DNA of 64,000 nucleotides. It comes from Symsagittifera roscoffensis. Lineage: Eukaryota > Xenacoelomorpha > Acoela > Convolutidae. The notes below the pieces were generated by a model that saw nothing but the letters and a program-made list of their open reading frames with translations, was not told where the DNA came from and ran no database searches. The stretch is from the NCBI RefSeq assembly GCF_963678635.1, contig NC_087065.1, positions 58,864,754-58,928,753 on the forward strand. Direction: 5' to 3'. Below, one piece after another: positions 1-10,009 of the stretch; positions within the stretch are counted from its first letter, which is position 1; each line of letters starts with the position of its first letter. The translations under genes and the position numbers were made by a program.

Positions 1-7
1 AATATTT

Positions 8-669
8 TTAGAATATACATGTGTATGATAATCCTGAGTACGGGTTATAAAATGTGATGTAACCAATTGTCTTTTTGGTATATCTGTCGTATTTATCTAT
101 TACTTCAGTTGTTATAAATGGTGGTGGTAGCGATTGAGCTGTGATATTTGGTGGGTTTAATGGGTAAGGATGTTGAGCAATGTTGTTTAGTTTAACCTTG
201 ATTTCAAATTTTAATTGTAGACTATTTTGTTGGAGTATTTGGATGTTATGGTCACGAATGTCTTCGTGGATATCTTGTCTATATTGTAATCTATTAAGTG
301 CCCAGTTGTGGAGTCGGTTACTTTCTGGGTGTTGTCCAAATAATGGTGGGGGTGCTGTGAATGTATTCCAGTCTAATCTTAAAGGGATATTTGTTGATGA
401 TTGTTCTCGATATCTAGCGTCGAGGTTATTTGGAAAATTTAAAGGAAAAGGTGTCGGTGAAATCTGGCTTATTGATGGTGTTGATGGTAGTGATAATGTT
501 TCTGATAGTGATGATGATGTTGTTGTATCTGTAGAAATATCTATCGGATCATTTATTCAATTTGGTTCACCTTGTGTGAATGATTGTGTTGTCCAATATG
601 GTAGTCGTGATGTTTGGTTTGGGGGGTTAAAGGGATTTTCACGTATTTGTTCAGATGTTGGTGTTGAAC
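8..669 (-). pseudogene. Retroelement 3' ORF, downstream part, one internal stop
   Basis: Reading leftward from about 669, one frame stays open to a TAA at 8-10 apart from a single in-frame TGA near 558-560. The peptide is rich in Pro, Ser, Thr and Asn, then becomes more ordered (Trp, Leu, Gln, Tyr) toward its end. It adjoins the 670-1122 ORF in another frame, so the two are probably one protein split by a frameshift. I recognise no domain. Its position after integrase is where envelope or accessory genes sit in some gypsy elements, but I see no clear signal peptide or fusion peptide, so I do not call it env. Confidence 0.5.
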
Positions 670-1122
670 CTAAGTAATCTGAGGGTAGACTTGAGGTGCT
701 ACGTTGTGAAAGAAGCGTAGGGGTTTCCGGTAATATGCTAATTGGGTTTTCCGGAGTACTTGGTGATGGGGATTGGGGTTATCAAAATGAACTCGGGGGG
801 TTTGAAAATTTCTATTTCGTCGTGGATGTATAGTTTGTCTATTTATTTCAACTGTATTTTGGTTTTGACTAATATTTCGTTTTCTACTTAATTCTTGTGG
901 TAGTGCTGGGTACAAGTTATATGTTGGTTCACTCAGAGGTGCCTGTCGCTGAACTGGTTCTAGTGGTTCAGATAAGCGAGCGTGTCGTTCTTCAAAAGTA
1001 TATGGGTTATCTTGGAAAGAAATTTGTGTAGATGTTTTGGGGGTTTTGGGTAGTTGTAGGTGGTGTCGGGTTTTCTTGGGATGTAGTCGGTGAAGACTGA
1101 CTGTGTGATTGTTGGTTTGCAA
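670..1122 (-). CDS. Retroelement 3' ORF, 150 aa, basic and proline-rich
   Basis: A 150-residue ORF downstream of pol in the retroelement. It is rich in Pro, Gln, Arg, His and Asn, with low hydrophobicity and no transmembrane segment. It ends at a TAG where the next frame (669-8) takes over, which suggests a frameshifted longer protein. The composition resembles a disordered nucleic-acid-binding or structural accessory protein. No family is recognised. Confidence 0.45.
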   Translation of the reverse strand: MQTNNHTVSLHRLHPKKTRHHLQLPKTPKTSTQISFQDNPYTFEERHARLSEPLEPVQRQAPLSEPTYNLYPALPQELSRKRNISQNQNTVEINRQTIHPRRNRNFQTPRVHFDNPNPHHQVLRKTQLAYYRKPLRFFHNVAPQVYPQIT

Positions 1123-1225
1123 TTTTTGAGGGTTTTTTAATTAATTTCTTCTTAGTGAAAAAATTTATGTTTATTGTAGTATTCTTCTAGAAAAAGAATT
1201 AAAAGGATTGTTGCTAAGGCGAATG

Positions 1226-1570
1226 TTATGACTGCTTTTTTATACATTTGCATATTGTCAATATGAGGGATGATAAAAAGGTTCTAAAATTTACAAATAG
1301 TAAAAAAATATCTGTTCTACTAAAAATGGTTCGTATCATTTGAATAAATTTTGGGTTTTCGTACCTGTGAATATGGTCAATGGTTTTTGAAAGTTGGAGG
1401 TATAGTTCAAATATGGAATAGAAAATTAAAAAAATATTGCAAAAAATGATTAAGATTATTACAAAAGCTTCAAAGGTATTAAAAAGAAATATGAATAAAA
1501 GTTTAAATATTGTTAAAAAGCTTATGAAAATGTTGAAAATTATGTTGACTGATCGAGAGAAGAGCAGCAT
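1226..1570 (-). CDS. Retroelement ORF with hydrophobic N-terminal half
   Basis: A 114-residue ORF after integrase. Residues 1-57 are almost entirely Phe, Ile, Leu and Val, enough for two or three membrane spans. The second half is mixed and ends in a basic KCIKKQS tail. A membrane protein after pol is compatible with an envelope-like or viroporin-like gene, but AT-rich DNA readily encodes Phe/Ile/Leu runs, so it could be chance. There are no cysteine pairs or glycosylation clusters to support an envelope ectodomain. Confidence 0.3.
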   Translation of the reverse strand: MLLFSRSVNIIFNIFISFLTIFKLLFIFLFNTFEAFVIILIIFCNIFLIFYSIFELYLQLSKTIDHIHRYENPKFIQMIRTIFSRTDIFLLFVNFRTFLSSLILTICKCIKKQS

Positions 1571-2163
1571 TTAAGAAATGGCTTCTTGATCGAATTTTTT
1601 TTATTGTTTGTGGCAATTTTCAAGTGTGGTCGAATTATTTATATATTTTTTGACAAGTGGGTTGAGTTTTGTGAAAAATTGTTGGGGGCGAATTTTATGG
1701 TGTTCGGGGGTCTTCTTTTACTTTATTTTTATTTGTCAAGTGATCTGGGGCTTTTTTGAGATTTTTGTACTTTAGGCTAATTTAATATGGTCGTTCTTTT
1801 ACTTTAGACTAATTTAACATTTTTGTTTGGGGGGTTTTTGAGGTCTGAGTTGGGAAAAAATTGTTGATCTTTGCGTTATTAGATAAGGGAGGGTTATGAT
1901 ATTATGGTGGTATTTATTTTAGTTGTCAAGTTTGAGTGGTTTGCTTAGTTTTGACCTAGAGGTTGTAAAATTATAGTTATAGATATTCCTGGAGTTTAAT
2001 ATCTTTCGTCTAATTGGTTTGTGTTAGAGTTATAGAAGGTGACGGATTGAATGAATCCTATTGGCTAATTTTAAACTAGAATCGCTGCGTGTTTGTCAGC
2101 ATGTTATTTTGAAAAATGAAAGTTTAAAATGTTTCAGAGGTGCAAAGATTATTAATTTTAAGA
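1571..2163. other. Retroelement stretch without a recognisable gene
   Basis: This AT-rich part of the retroelement lies between the integrase tail and the hydrophobic ORF. I see no long frame in either strand and no repeat structure. It may hold a splice acceptor for a 3' ORF. Confidence 0.4.
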
Positions 2164-2583
2164 TTAAAACTGTTTTTGAAATTCAACTTTCTTTAATATT
2201 TTAGATTGTGGAATGAATGTTTTGTAGTTTTTGCGTGGTTGATTTCTAAGGCGTGATGACTTTCTATGTTCTGATTTCTCGAATTGTTCTTGGGGTATAA
2301 TTTTTTCTGTCATTCTTCTATTTTTTCTTTCTTTTTGAGGTATGTTTTGATCTAGCTTTTTTGTATTGTTTTTGGGTGTAGTTGATTTTTTATTTTGTTT
2401 TTCAAGGTGAATGTCATTTTGTTCTTTTATTTCATTTTCCGTATGTTGGTGATTTTGAATAACTTTTAAACCTGTGAAAGAATATAAATGAATTAGTTCA
2501 CGTAGTGCGTATTCTTTAGGGTAATAAGGTAATAGATTGTTTCGATGTTGAACAATTTCTTTTTGGTCTGAATCGGTGATTTT
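2164..2583 (-). pseudogene. Integrase C-terminal tail, frameshifted
   Basis: After the integrase ORF stops at 2589, another minus frame stays open from about 2583 to a TAA at 2164-2166. It starts inside the GPY/F-type module: the preceding ORF ends in KGQY (Pro replaced by Gln). The continuation has the usual vHrnnLlPYyp-like segment and then a long Lys/Gln/Asn/Glu-rich basic tail. The shift near 2585 looks like a one-base loss. This tail normally helps chromatin binding and target choice in chromovirus-like and related integrases; no chromodomain is visible. Confidence 0.6.
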
Positions 2584-2588
2584 ATAGG

Positions 2589-3212
2589 TTACTGGTATTG
2601 TCCTTTACGAAGGGGTTGTAATTTTCTAGAAATTCTTTTTTGAGTATTAAAATTAGGTATCAAGACAAATGTTCCATTTTTTAAATCGGAGGCTGGTGTA
2701 AAGCGTGAATTTATTTGTTCGTTAATGTTTTGCCTTTGTAACAACTTTTTTGTTACTTTTTGGTAAATTTCATTGTGTTTTTTATCTCTATTTAAAATCC
2801 ATTCGGTGTGTGTATCGGAGTCTAACTTAAGGATTTGTGGGTGATGAAAATGATCTTCATCATGTGTGTGTAAATGTAGGTTATAACAAATTGAGTCTTT
2901 ATTTGGTTGGCAATAACTTTGTGCATTTTTATGAGAGTTTGCTTTTGGTTTACGTGGCTTTTGATTAAAAATCATTTCATATGGTGACATTCCTAGAGTT
3001 GTTGTGATTTGTGAATTATATGCTAAGGGAAATAATTTTACATCTGCTGACCATTCGGTGTATCTTGTATCGTTTCCATTTATGATACATCTAAGATATT
3101 CTTGTAGTGAACGGTTCGTACCTTCGACTAAACCGTTTGTCCAAGGTGCATGAGATGTACGCGGTTTGTGCTTAATGTTATATAAATGAATGACATAGTG
3201 TGATGATTTCAT
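2589..3212 (-). pseudogene. Integrase, second part of catalytic core and C-terminal domain
   Basis: A 207-residue ORF continuing the integrase of the 3178-4119 ORF in a shifted frame (35-base overlap). Near residues 20-36 it has a TSHAPWTNGLVEGTNRSL segment, where the Glu of VEGTNR is the third acidic residue of the D,D-35-E active site. Later comes the usual Ty3 region with PYEMIFNQKPR (about residues 77-87), then a basic C-terminal domain. The split falls between the second Asp and the catalytic Glu. Unless the shift is translated through, no active integrase can be made. Confidence 0.75.
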
Positions 3213-4119
3213 TATTTATGAATTCTGTACCGTTGTCTGTAACTAATATTTCGGGTAATCCGAACTTGGCTATCCAGTGTTCATAAAGTGTTGTGTAAGC
3301 GTAATAAGCGTTACAATGTGGTACTGGGTTAAGTGCTACATAATGTGTAAATGCGTCAACAATTACCATAATGTAGGAGTTTCCTTCAGATGATGGTGAA
3401 ATTGGTCCTTTTGTATCGAATGAGATACGATGGTTAAAATATAAACTTTGTCCTTTAAAATCTTGTTTTTGTGCTATTTGTTTTTGATTTGGATAAGGTT
3501 TATTTAGCTGACATACTATACAATCATTGCATAGTACTTTTATCCAAATTGGTGCATTCGGAAAATAAAAATTTTGTATAAAATTTGAATATGTTTTCTC
3601 TGATCCAGAGTGTCCTTTATTGTTTTGTGTATGTGAAATGTTAAAAGCTATGAGAATCATACTTAAAGGGAGACAGGGAACTGTAGATTCATTTAATTGA
3701 TATTCTAGAAGGTCTGTGTTTCCATTAATTGTTGTATTATTAAATTTTCGAAAATATCGGAGGAGTGTTTTATTTCCTAAAATTGTGGTATCTGCCTTTA
3801 CGGGTTTAGTTTTGTATTTGTGCCCTGATTTTAGTTGTCTAATTACTGGGTCAAGATTTTGATATTGTTTCAAGGTATTAATTGTAATTTTATCTGTTGG
3901 GGGGATAAAAATGTTTTCAATTTCTAATTTAGATAAAGGAATTGTATCAAGTGGGTCATGTAGGTCAAAAACTTGATTTATCGTGTATTTTGAATCATTT
4001 GTTTGTGGGCCTGACAAATTTATTTTATCAGTTAAATTTTCTTTTTCAATTAACGGAAAAAGGTCTTTTTTATGCGAGAGTTGTTTTACTCGTTTTTGTT
4101 GGGTGTTGTTCTTATCCAT
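3178..4119 (-). pseudogene. Integrase, zinc-binding domain and first part of core
   Basis: A 313-residue ORF. A spacer of about 140 residues is followed by an HHCC zinc-binding domain (His of ISHTQNNKGHSG, then CNDCIVC at about 198-204). The catalytic core begins with the first Asp in SFDTKGPISP and the second in VTDNGTEF (about 294-301). This is the canonical Ty3/gypsy integrase layout. The frame ends just after the second Asp; the Glu lies in the overlapping 2589-3212 ORF. It overlaps the RT-RNase H ORF upstream by 34 bases. Confidence 0.82.
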
Positions 4120-5393
4120 TGTGAATATGGAATTGGTTTGAAAGTTGATGTTCCAAGTAGGTCAACTTCGTAGTGGTTATTTTGACAATCTAAGTAAAGT
4201 GGGAAATGTTGTAGGTTATTTACTTGTGATTGTTCAATGTCAGTTTTTACTGCATATTTGCATTCTAGTCGGGGTGATGATTCGTTTTCTGCAAGGTAAA
4301 GTTTTATATTTTTGGGTATTTCAACTGTAGTTTTTCGTGTAAGTAATTCAGGTGATGTATTTCGACTTAATGTATCTGGTAATGCAAGATTCTTTCCTGC
4401 TGTCCAGACTATATGTAAATTTGGAAATTTCATTAGAATTAATTGAAATCTAAAAACTCGGTGATTTGGATTTGACTTCTGTGTAAAGAGAAAAATGATT
4501 GGTTTATCATCTGTGAATAGAACTGTTGGATGTTTTGATCCAAGTATCAGAAATTCATATTCTGTAAGTGTATAAATTATAGCTGTACATTCTCTCATTA
4601 AAGTTAAGAGTCGTAGCTCTGCTTGAGTGAATAATCGAGAATTTGCTGATATAAGGTTCATTTTATTTGTACCATTGTGTGATTGTAATAATGCTGCGCC
4701 GATGCCAAAATTTGAAGCATCGCACATTGCATAGAATGGTTGATTTGGATCTGGAATTGTATTTGAAATTTGTTCAGTTAGAAGTTTTTTAATTTCTTCA
4801 AATCGTGTTTGATGTTCAGTATTCCATTCAAAATTATTTTGTTGTCTGAGGATATTATAGAATGGTCTTAAATATAATTGCATTTTATAAACATATTTGC
4901 TTAAGAAATTTAACATTCCAAGGAATTCTTGGATTTTCTTTTTGTTTGTTGGTGGTTGAAGTTTTTGAATAGCATCAATGCGTGATTTTAATGGAGTGAT
5001 TTTTTTTCTTTCTATATTATGTCCTAAAAATTTAACTCGTGTTAAAAAGAAGAGTGATTTATCGGGGGCGGCCTTCAGATTTTCATTCTGAAGTATTTTA
5101 TGATAGTGTTCTAAAACTGAAAACATTTCTTCTTTTGTCTGTGATTGCCTAAAAACATCGTCTAAATAGGTGATTGCGTTTTTCTTAAGTATTAGTGGTC
5201 TAAAAATTTTGCTCATAAAAGCTGAAAATGCTGCTGGTCCTATGGATATTCCATAGAATAGGCGGTTGAATTCATATTGTTGATTTCCAATAACAAATTG
5301 TGTTAAACGTCGTGATTGTTCATCTAGTGGCATTTGATTGTATGCACTATTCATATCTGCGGCATAGACTGATGTTGCATTTTGATGTTGCAT
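4086..5393 (-). pseudogene. Reverse transcriptase palm/thumb plus RNase H
   Basis: A 435-residue ORF. It begins right at RT motif A (ADMNSAYNQMPLDEQ, near residue 12), then GISIGPAAFSAFM and the catalytic YLDDVF box (about 76-81), FLGHNI, and the connection region. RNase H follows with CDASNFGIGAALLQ (about 226-239), the RECTAI Glu and the FTDDKP Asp. The RT finger region that should precede motif A is absent here and in the upstream ORF, so this copy seems to carry a deletion of roughly 90 residues. It cannot encode a normal polymerase. Confidence 0.85.
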
Positions 5394-5793
5394 AGACTGA
5401 TGAATATTTTATTAGCTGTTTAGCTAACTTATCAAATTCGTCTTGTGTTATTTGTGAATGTTGGAAATTAAACATTGTTAAAAACTTCTGTTGATATTCT
5501 GTATAGTTGGTTATGTTGAATGTAGGTTTGAAATATGGGGTTTTTGTGAAGTAATCTGTATTTCTTTTTTCATTACTTATTATAATATTTATGGATAGTT
5601 CTTCGTTAAGAATTGTGGATTGACAAATATCTAATAATTGGAGTATATTATTTACACGGTATGCTTTTTCATGTATGGGTGATATTGTAGCGTTTGTTTC
5701 GCAATATCCTAAAAGTCCTAAGGGTAATGTTACTTGATACGGTGTATTGTTATATACATGTAACGAAATGATATCTGAATTCGTATTTTTCAA
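5347..5793 (-). pseudogene. Protease-RT linker region
   Basis: A 148-residue ORF between protease and RT. It fits the linker that precedes RT in gypsy elements, ending in a FDKLAKQLIKYSSVYATS-type segment that normally leads into the RT fingers. Instead the frame runs into a repeat of the sequence ATCAGTCTATGC and stops, while motif A begins in the overlapping frame. It starts directly after the stop of the 5794-7713 ORF, in another frame. Confidence 0.6.
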
Positions 5794-7713
5794 TTATTTT
5801 ATAGATGAAATCGTGATTTTGAAAAACTTATGGATAGGTTTGAATTCAAAGTCTGACATAAAGAGTTGTTGTTTATTTTGATTTTTATCATATTGGTGAA
5901 CTTGTTTTATTGAAAAGTTATATATATTTCCTGATAGTGTTTTCAGGTGTTTCCGTTGTTGGTTATAAATTGGATAAAATTTTGAAAAGAATGGTGGTTG
6001 TTTATTTAAGCTTTGAAAAAATGTTAGAGCTGTGTTTTTTGTTTTTGTATACTTATCTTTGATTAGTATTTTACTATTCAAGATGTTGATTGTTGGTATA
6101 TATTTTGATATAAATGGTATTACAATGATATTGTGTTTAATATCTGTGATATGAAATATTTCTTTAAATGGCTTGTTTAGAATTTTATTTTGCTCCATTG
6201 TTCTTGTGGGGAGAAGGAATAATTGAACTTTTCCATAATTTACTAATGTTGATCCTTGTGCTGTTGCTAGTTTACTAGAGGTCGCAAGAGGCGTTAATTT
6301 TGGGTGTAAAGTTTTGATTTCATTCCATGTGGGAATGTTAATAATGTTTGATTCTGCTCCTGAATCAATTAAAAAATCAATTTCAAGATCTGGTGGTTGA
6401 AATTCTTTGTTTCTTGGACTTTCTAAAAGAAATGGTATTGTCCAAATTTTTTCTTTGGGTTGTTCTTTTTGTACATTTTGGTAGATGTGATTTGTATTTA
6501 AGCATTTTGTTTTGTCATTTTCATTGGGTTTATTTTCGGTGTTGATTTTGTTTACTTCTTGTGCAGTTTGTGTAGTATTGATGGGTTCAATATAATAATT
6601 GTGAAGAAGTTCCAATTGATTTTCATATAAATGTGATGTAAAAAGTTGTTCATATATAATAGGTTCGTAGTCGTTTTCGACTGCTATCATATTTATGGAG
6701 ATAGTGTTTTCTGTATCACTTTCTGTGTCTGATGATCCACAGTTTATTTGATTTAGTTGTAGTTCGTTATTTCCTGTGTCATCAAAACCTGGGGGGTCTG
6801 ATGTTGTTTCTTCATTTGATTGTACTTGATTAATATGTCTTTGATGTTTGGGTGTACTACTTCTGTAGCGATGTTTAGAATTATTATAATGGTTATCATT
6901 TCTATGTGGTGATTGAGAATAATTTCTATATCGATTATTATAACTTGAATTTCGATTTTGTGAATTATTTCGTGATCTGTTTTGATAATTGTCGTTTGAT
7001 CTGTGATAGTTTGATCTGTTATATGAGTTATTTCTTGATGGATTGTTTGGGTAATTTTGATTTCGATTGTTCGAGTAACTTCTATTTCGATTATTTGAAT
7101 AGTTTCTATTTCTGTTATATGATGAGTTTCGTGATTGATTATTGGAATAATTTTTATTTCTTGTGTTTGATTGGGAATTGGATCTAGAAACAAAATGTGT
7201 TGTATTTGAATTTGATCTCGAGTAGTTATTTCGACTATTTGGTCGATTATAATGATTTTGTGAAGAATTCTGTGTATTTTTTCGTTCTGGTGATCTTCCT
7301 CTATAACTTGAGTTATATGGTGATTGATTCCTTGTGTAATTAGTATTGTTCGGAAGTGGTTTTCCTGAACTGTTGTTGCTGTATACATTTTTGTTTGGTA
7401 GATTTTGATCTTTCTTCATATATTGATAGAATGATTTTTTTGGTTCTTTATACTTTTGAGGTTTGTTCTGGTTATCTTGTTGTTTTTGTCTACATTCAGA
7501 AATACTATGTCCGTATCGTCGGCAATAATTACACCATTTTTTCAAAGATGGTTTGCCTTTAAAATTTGGGTGTTTTTCATAAATATTTAGTATTTCTGTG
7601 ATTTTTTCAACTAGGTCTGTATCTGATTCCTGTATGTTATTGATATTTGTAGTGTTTGTTTCGATTCGATTAACATACTGTAGTTTTAGATTTTTTGTTT
7701 CTTCAAGTTTCAT
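5794..7713 (-). CDS. Nucleocapsid zinc knuckle and aspartic protease ORF
   Basis: A 639-residue ORF. Near residues 62-75 there is one CCHC zinc knuckle, CNYCRRYGHSISEC (C-X2-C-X4-H-X4-C), the RNA-binding mark of a nucleocapsid. It is followed by about 200 residues dominated by Asn, Arg, Ser and Tyr in irregular repeats such as YSNNRNRSYSNN. The retropepsin active site FLIDSGAESNII lies near residues 450-461, with a plausible flap after it. The start overlaps the end of gag (7703-7713), so expression probably needs a frameshift, as in many gypsy elements, unless the shift is a mutation. The Asn/Arg-rich linker is unusually long. Confidence 0.85.
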   Translation of the reverse strand: MKLEETKNLKLQYVNRIETNTTNINNIQESDTDLVEKITEILNIYEKHPNFKGKPSLKKWCNYCRRYGHSISECRQKQQDNQNKPQKYKEPKKSFYQYMKKDQNLPNKNVYSNNSSGKPLPNNTNYTRNQSPYNSSYRGRSPERKNTQNSSQNHYNRPNSRNNYSRSNSNTTHFVSRSNSQSNTRNKNYSNNQSRNSSYNRNRNYSNNRNRSYSNNRNQNYPNNPSRNNSYNRSNYHRSNDNYQNRSRNNSQNRNSSYNNRYRNYSQSPHRNDNHYNNSKHRYRSSTPKHQRHINQVQSNEETTSDPPGFDDTGNNELQLNQINCGSSDTESDTENTISINMIAVENDYEPIIYEQLFTSHLYENQLELLHNYYIEPINTTQTAQEVNKINTENKPNENDKTKCLNTNHIYQNVQKEQPKEKIWTIPFLLESPRNKEFQPPDLEIDFLIDSGAESNIINIPTWNEIKTLHPKLTPLATSSKLATAQGSTLVNYGKVQLFLLPTRTMEQNKILNKPFKEIFHITDIKHNIIVIPFISKYIPTINILNSKILIKDKYTKTKNTALTFFQSLNKQPPFFSKFYPIYNQQRKHLKTLSGNIYNFSIKQVHQYDKNQNKQQLFMSDFEFKPIHKFFKITISSIK

Positions 7714-8629
7714 TGTGATTTCCGCTTGCTCTAGTTTGTCTACTAGTTTTCGAAAATCTAAATCGGGTTCTCGAATTGAGGAAGGATGAGATGCTCTCTT
7801 TTTTATTGCTATTTTCCTTAATTGAGGTGTTAGGGGTCATCATTAAAATTTCTGTCATTTTTGTGTTTTTATAGTCATGTGTATTTAATGAATATGCTTT
7901 TCGAACTAGTGTTTCGATACGTACTGCTAATTGTTTGATGGTTTCATTTGGTGAAATTTCATTACATAAAAGTCTTTGGTGTTGTTTATTTCTTTCGGAG
8001 TCAAACATTTTTGAAAATTCTTGTGTAAATCTTTTCCAATCTGATTTTATTTCTATAGGTAATACTGAAAACCATTTTTGGGCTGCGCCATCTAAGGTTG
8101 TTTGTATCAACAGTGTGCGTCGATGTATCCAATTTTGATGTAGTGGTGTATTAATTGGTTCAGGTCCTATATTTAAAATTAAATTTGCTGTTACTGCATT
8201 TAAATAATCTTCTACAGAATAATCAGGGTCTGTTCCTGTGAATACCATTAGTGGTTTATTTGATGTTATTGATGATCCACCCATAAGGTATGGATTCATT
8301 GTCATTTGTAGTGATTCTGCGGCATTTGGCATTTGTGAAAAAATTGAAAGTTGATTTTTTGTTATTTCGTGTTGTTGAAGGTAATATGGGAGTGGTATTT
8401 CATTTTGCATTTGAGTTGGTTGATACGAGTGTGTAATCATTGGTTTTTGTGGTTGAATTGGTTGAAAAGATTGTGTATTAGTTGGGTTTTGCATTTGTAT
8501 TGTTTGTTGATTTCGTGTATCTGTTGGATTTGGAGAAAAAATTCTATTATATGTATAAGGTTTTTGCGCTCCTTGTCCGCGATATTCTTGAGTATACGGC
8601 AAAAGTATCTGGTTGTAAATAATCATCAT
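7703..8629 (-). CDS. Gag-like capsid protein
   Basis: A 308-residue ORF preceding the zinc-knuckle ORF. Residues 1-110 are Gln/Pro/Asn-rich and repetitive. The centre has the Ty3 Gag-like pattern FTGTDPDYSVEDYLNAV, then IQTTLDGAAQKWFSVLPIEIKSDWKRFTQEFSKMFDSE, typical of the retrotransposon gag fold (A..W before a F...F motif), and ends in NETIKQLAVRIETLVRKAY. The product would assemble the particle. The last residues lie out of frame with the downstream nucleocapsid-protease ORF. Confidence 0.82.
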   Translation of the reverse strand: MMIIYNQILLPYTQEYRGQGAQKPYTYNRIFSPNPTDTRNQQTIQMQNPTNTQSFQPIQPQKPMITHSYQPTQMQNEIPLPYYLQQHEITKNQLSIFSQMPNAAESLQMTMNPYLMGGSSITSNKPLMVFTGTDPDYSVEDYLNAVTANLILNIGPEPINTPLHQNWIHRRTLLIQTTLDGAAQKWFSVLPIEIKSDWKRFTQEFSKMFDSERNKQHQRLLCNEISPNETIKQLAVRIETLVRKAYSLNTHDYKNTKMTEILMMTPNTSIKENSNKKESISSFLNSRTRFRFSKTSRQTRASGNHNET

Positions 8630-8692
8630 CAGATGATAAGTAATCCGTAAGATGAGGTGCTTCTTTTTATTTTTATTTTGTTGAAAAAATGG

Positions 8693-9244
8693 TTAATTTT
8701 CACTACGATCCTGTGGAGGATGTGAATTAGTTCGAAAATTTACTGAGTTGGTTGTTGTCATTGGGTTATCCCAATATTGAGAACTTACATGATTATTATT
8801 AGTTTTTCGTGGGGGATAGTTTGTTTTTGACAAATGTGCGTAATTATAGTTGTGTTCTGCAAAAATGTTTCTTGTGAACGTTCTTCGTGTTTTTGACGGT
8901 ACTGTCATAGGTCTATATGTTTGATAATCCATATGTGAATATTTTGGAGCAACCGAAGGTTTAACGGTTGATTGTAAAGTTACTTGTGCCAGTGAAGTGT
9001 TTGTATTTTTTGGTGTTGTTAAATTTGGACGTATCGGTGAAATACTTTGTTGTGTAGTTGTTGTTGTTTGGACGATTTCTTCATTTATGAAGTGTGATGG
9101 TGTTTGGATATCTTGTTGTGTAAGATTCCTAGTTCCATTAAGGTTTTCATTGTGTATGACGGTCGAATTTAAACTGTTATTTCGCGTATCAGGTAAAAAT
9201 GTATTGTAGTTTAATGGTGTTGCATCAATGGTCAGTGGCATCAA
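8693..9244 (-). CDS. Retroelement ORF upstream of gag, 183 aa
   Basis: A 183-residue ORF between the leader and gag. It is rich in Asn, Thr, Pro and Ser, with no zinc motif and no membrane segment; a basic patch TVPSKTRRTFTRN lies near residue 112. It begins MMPLTIDATPLN; the ATG region contains a direct repeat of CATCAATGGTCAGT at 9225-9253. I recognise no family. It could be an extra structural protein or an N-terminal Gag extension disconnected by mutation. Confidence 0.45.
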   Translation of the reverse strand: MMPLTIDATPLNYNTFLPDTRNNSLNSTVIHNENLNGTRNLTQQDIQTPSHFINEEIVQTTTTTQQSISPIRPNLTTPKNTNTSLAQVTLQSTVKPSVAPKYSHMDYQTYRPMTVPSKTRRTFTRNIFAEHNYNYAHLSKTNYPPRKTNNNHVSSQYWDNPMTTTNSVNFRTNSHPPQDRSEN

Positions 9245-9490
9245 TGGTCAGTTTGATAAGATATTGTACTTATTGCTTGGCTTGAGATTGATTGTAGGAT
9301 ATTTATAAATGCATGATGAGACCATTCAGGGTCCCAAACGTAGTCTGACTGTTCTGTGATGGCAGTATCATCGTTTGGATTTTGAAGAATTTTTTCTTGT
9401 TTGTGAAATTAAGTCTATATTATGTGTGAAATAATTTATTATAAACCATGCCAAAATTTTTTGTAAGTCATGTTTTGTGTGTTGTGAAAC

Positions 9491-9892
9491 TTAGTCTTTA
9501 GTGAAGTTTTCTTTGATTATATGTAGAAAAAATGAAAATAATGTGATTTCTTGTCGTACTTTTGTATGTTTAGATGTTTCAGTTGGTGAGATACTTTGAA
9601 ATTCTGTTTTTTCTAATATTGAAATATAGCTATCTATTATTGCAAAAACTTCGTTAGTAAATATGGAGTTTGCTCTTTGTGAGTTATGATATTGTATGCT
9701 TTTAATATATTCTAAGAATACTTTTGAAAATTCTAATTCAAGATCGTCTGTTTGAATTACATATTTGCGGTGATTCGGGTTTGGTGTGCTGAATTCTATG
9801 GTGTAGATTCCGTATTGTTGTGTTAAATTACATATATCTTTCAGATAATGTTCAATAATTTGTCTTTTGATTTTTACATTTCTACTTTGCAT
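9491..9892 (-). CDS. Retroelement ORF upstream of gag, 133 aa
   Basis: A 133-residue ORF in the 5' part of the retroelement. It looks like a folded, mainly helical protein, with regular Leu, Ile and Phe spacing, a balance of Lys, Glu and Gln, and no low-complexity tract. Motifs of note are EHYLKDICNLTQQYGIYTIEF and EVFAIIDSYISILEKTEFQ. I do not recognise it. Standard Ty3/gypsy elements do not have it, so it is a candidate accessory protein. Confidence 0.5.
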   Translation of the reverse strand: MQSRNVKIKRQIIEHYLKDICNLTQQYGIYTIEFSTPNPNHRKYVIQTDDLELEFSKVFLEYIKSIQYHNSQRANSIFTNEVFAIIDSYISILEKTEFQSISPTETSKHTKVRQEITLFSFFLHIIKENFTKD

Positions 9893-10009
9893 GGGCTGAT
9901 TCCGGGTTCAAACAAATTTAGGAGTAATTTCTTGCAAAAGTCATGCTGCCCTCTATTATCGGGTGCATCTATGAGGAAGGGGTAAACCTCTTCGTCATCT
10001 GGACTATCG

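Noticed and set aside
180-677. 165-codon plus-strand ORF
   Set aside because: It is the antisense shadow of the retroelement's 3' ORF, which has the better composition on the minus strand.
6753-7388. 211-codon minus ORF in another frame, rich in Ile, Thr and His
   Set aside because: It is a frame shadow of the Asn/Arg-rich tract of the zinc-knuckle ORF.
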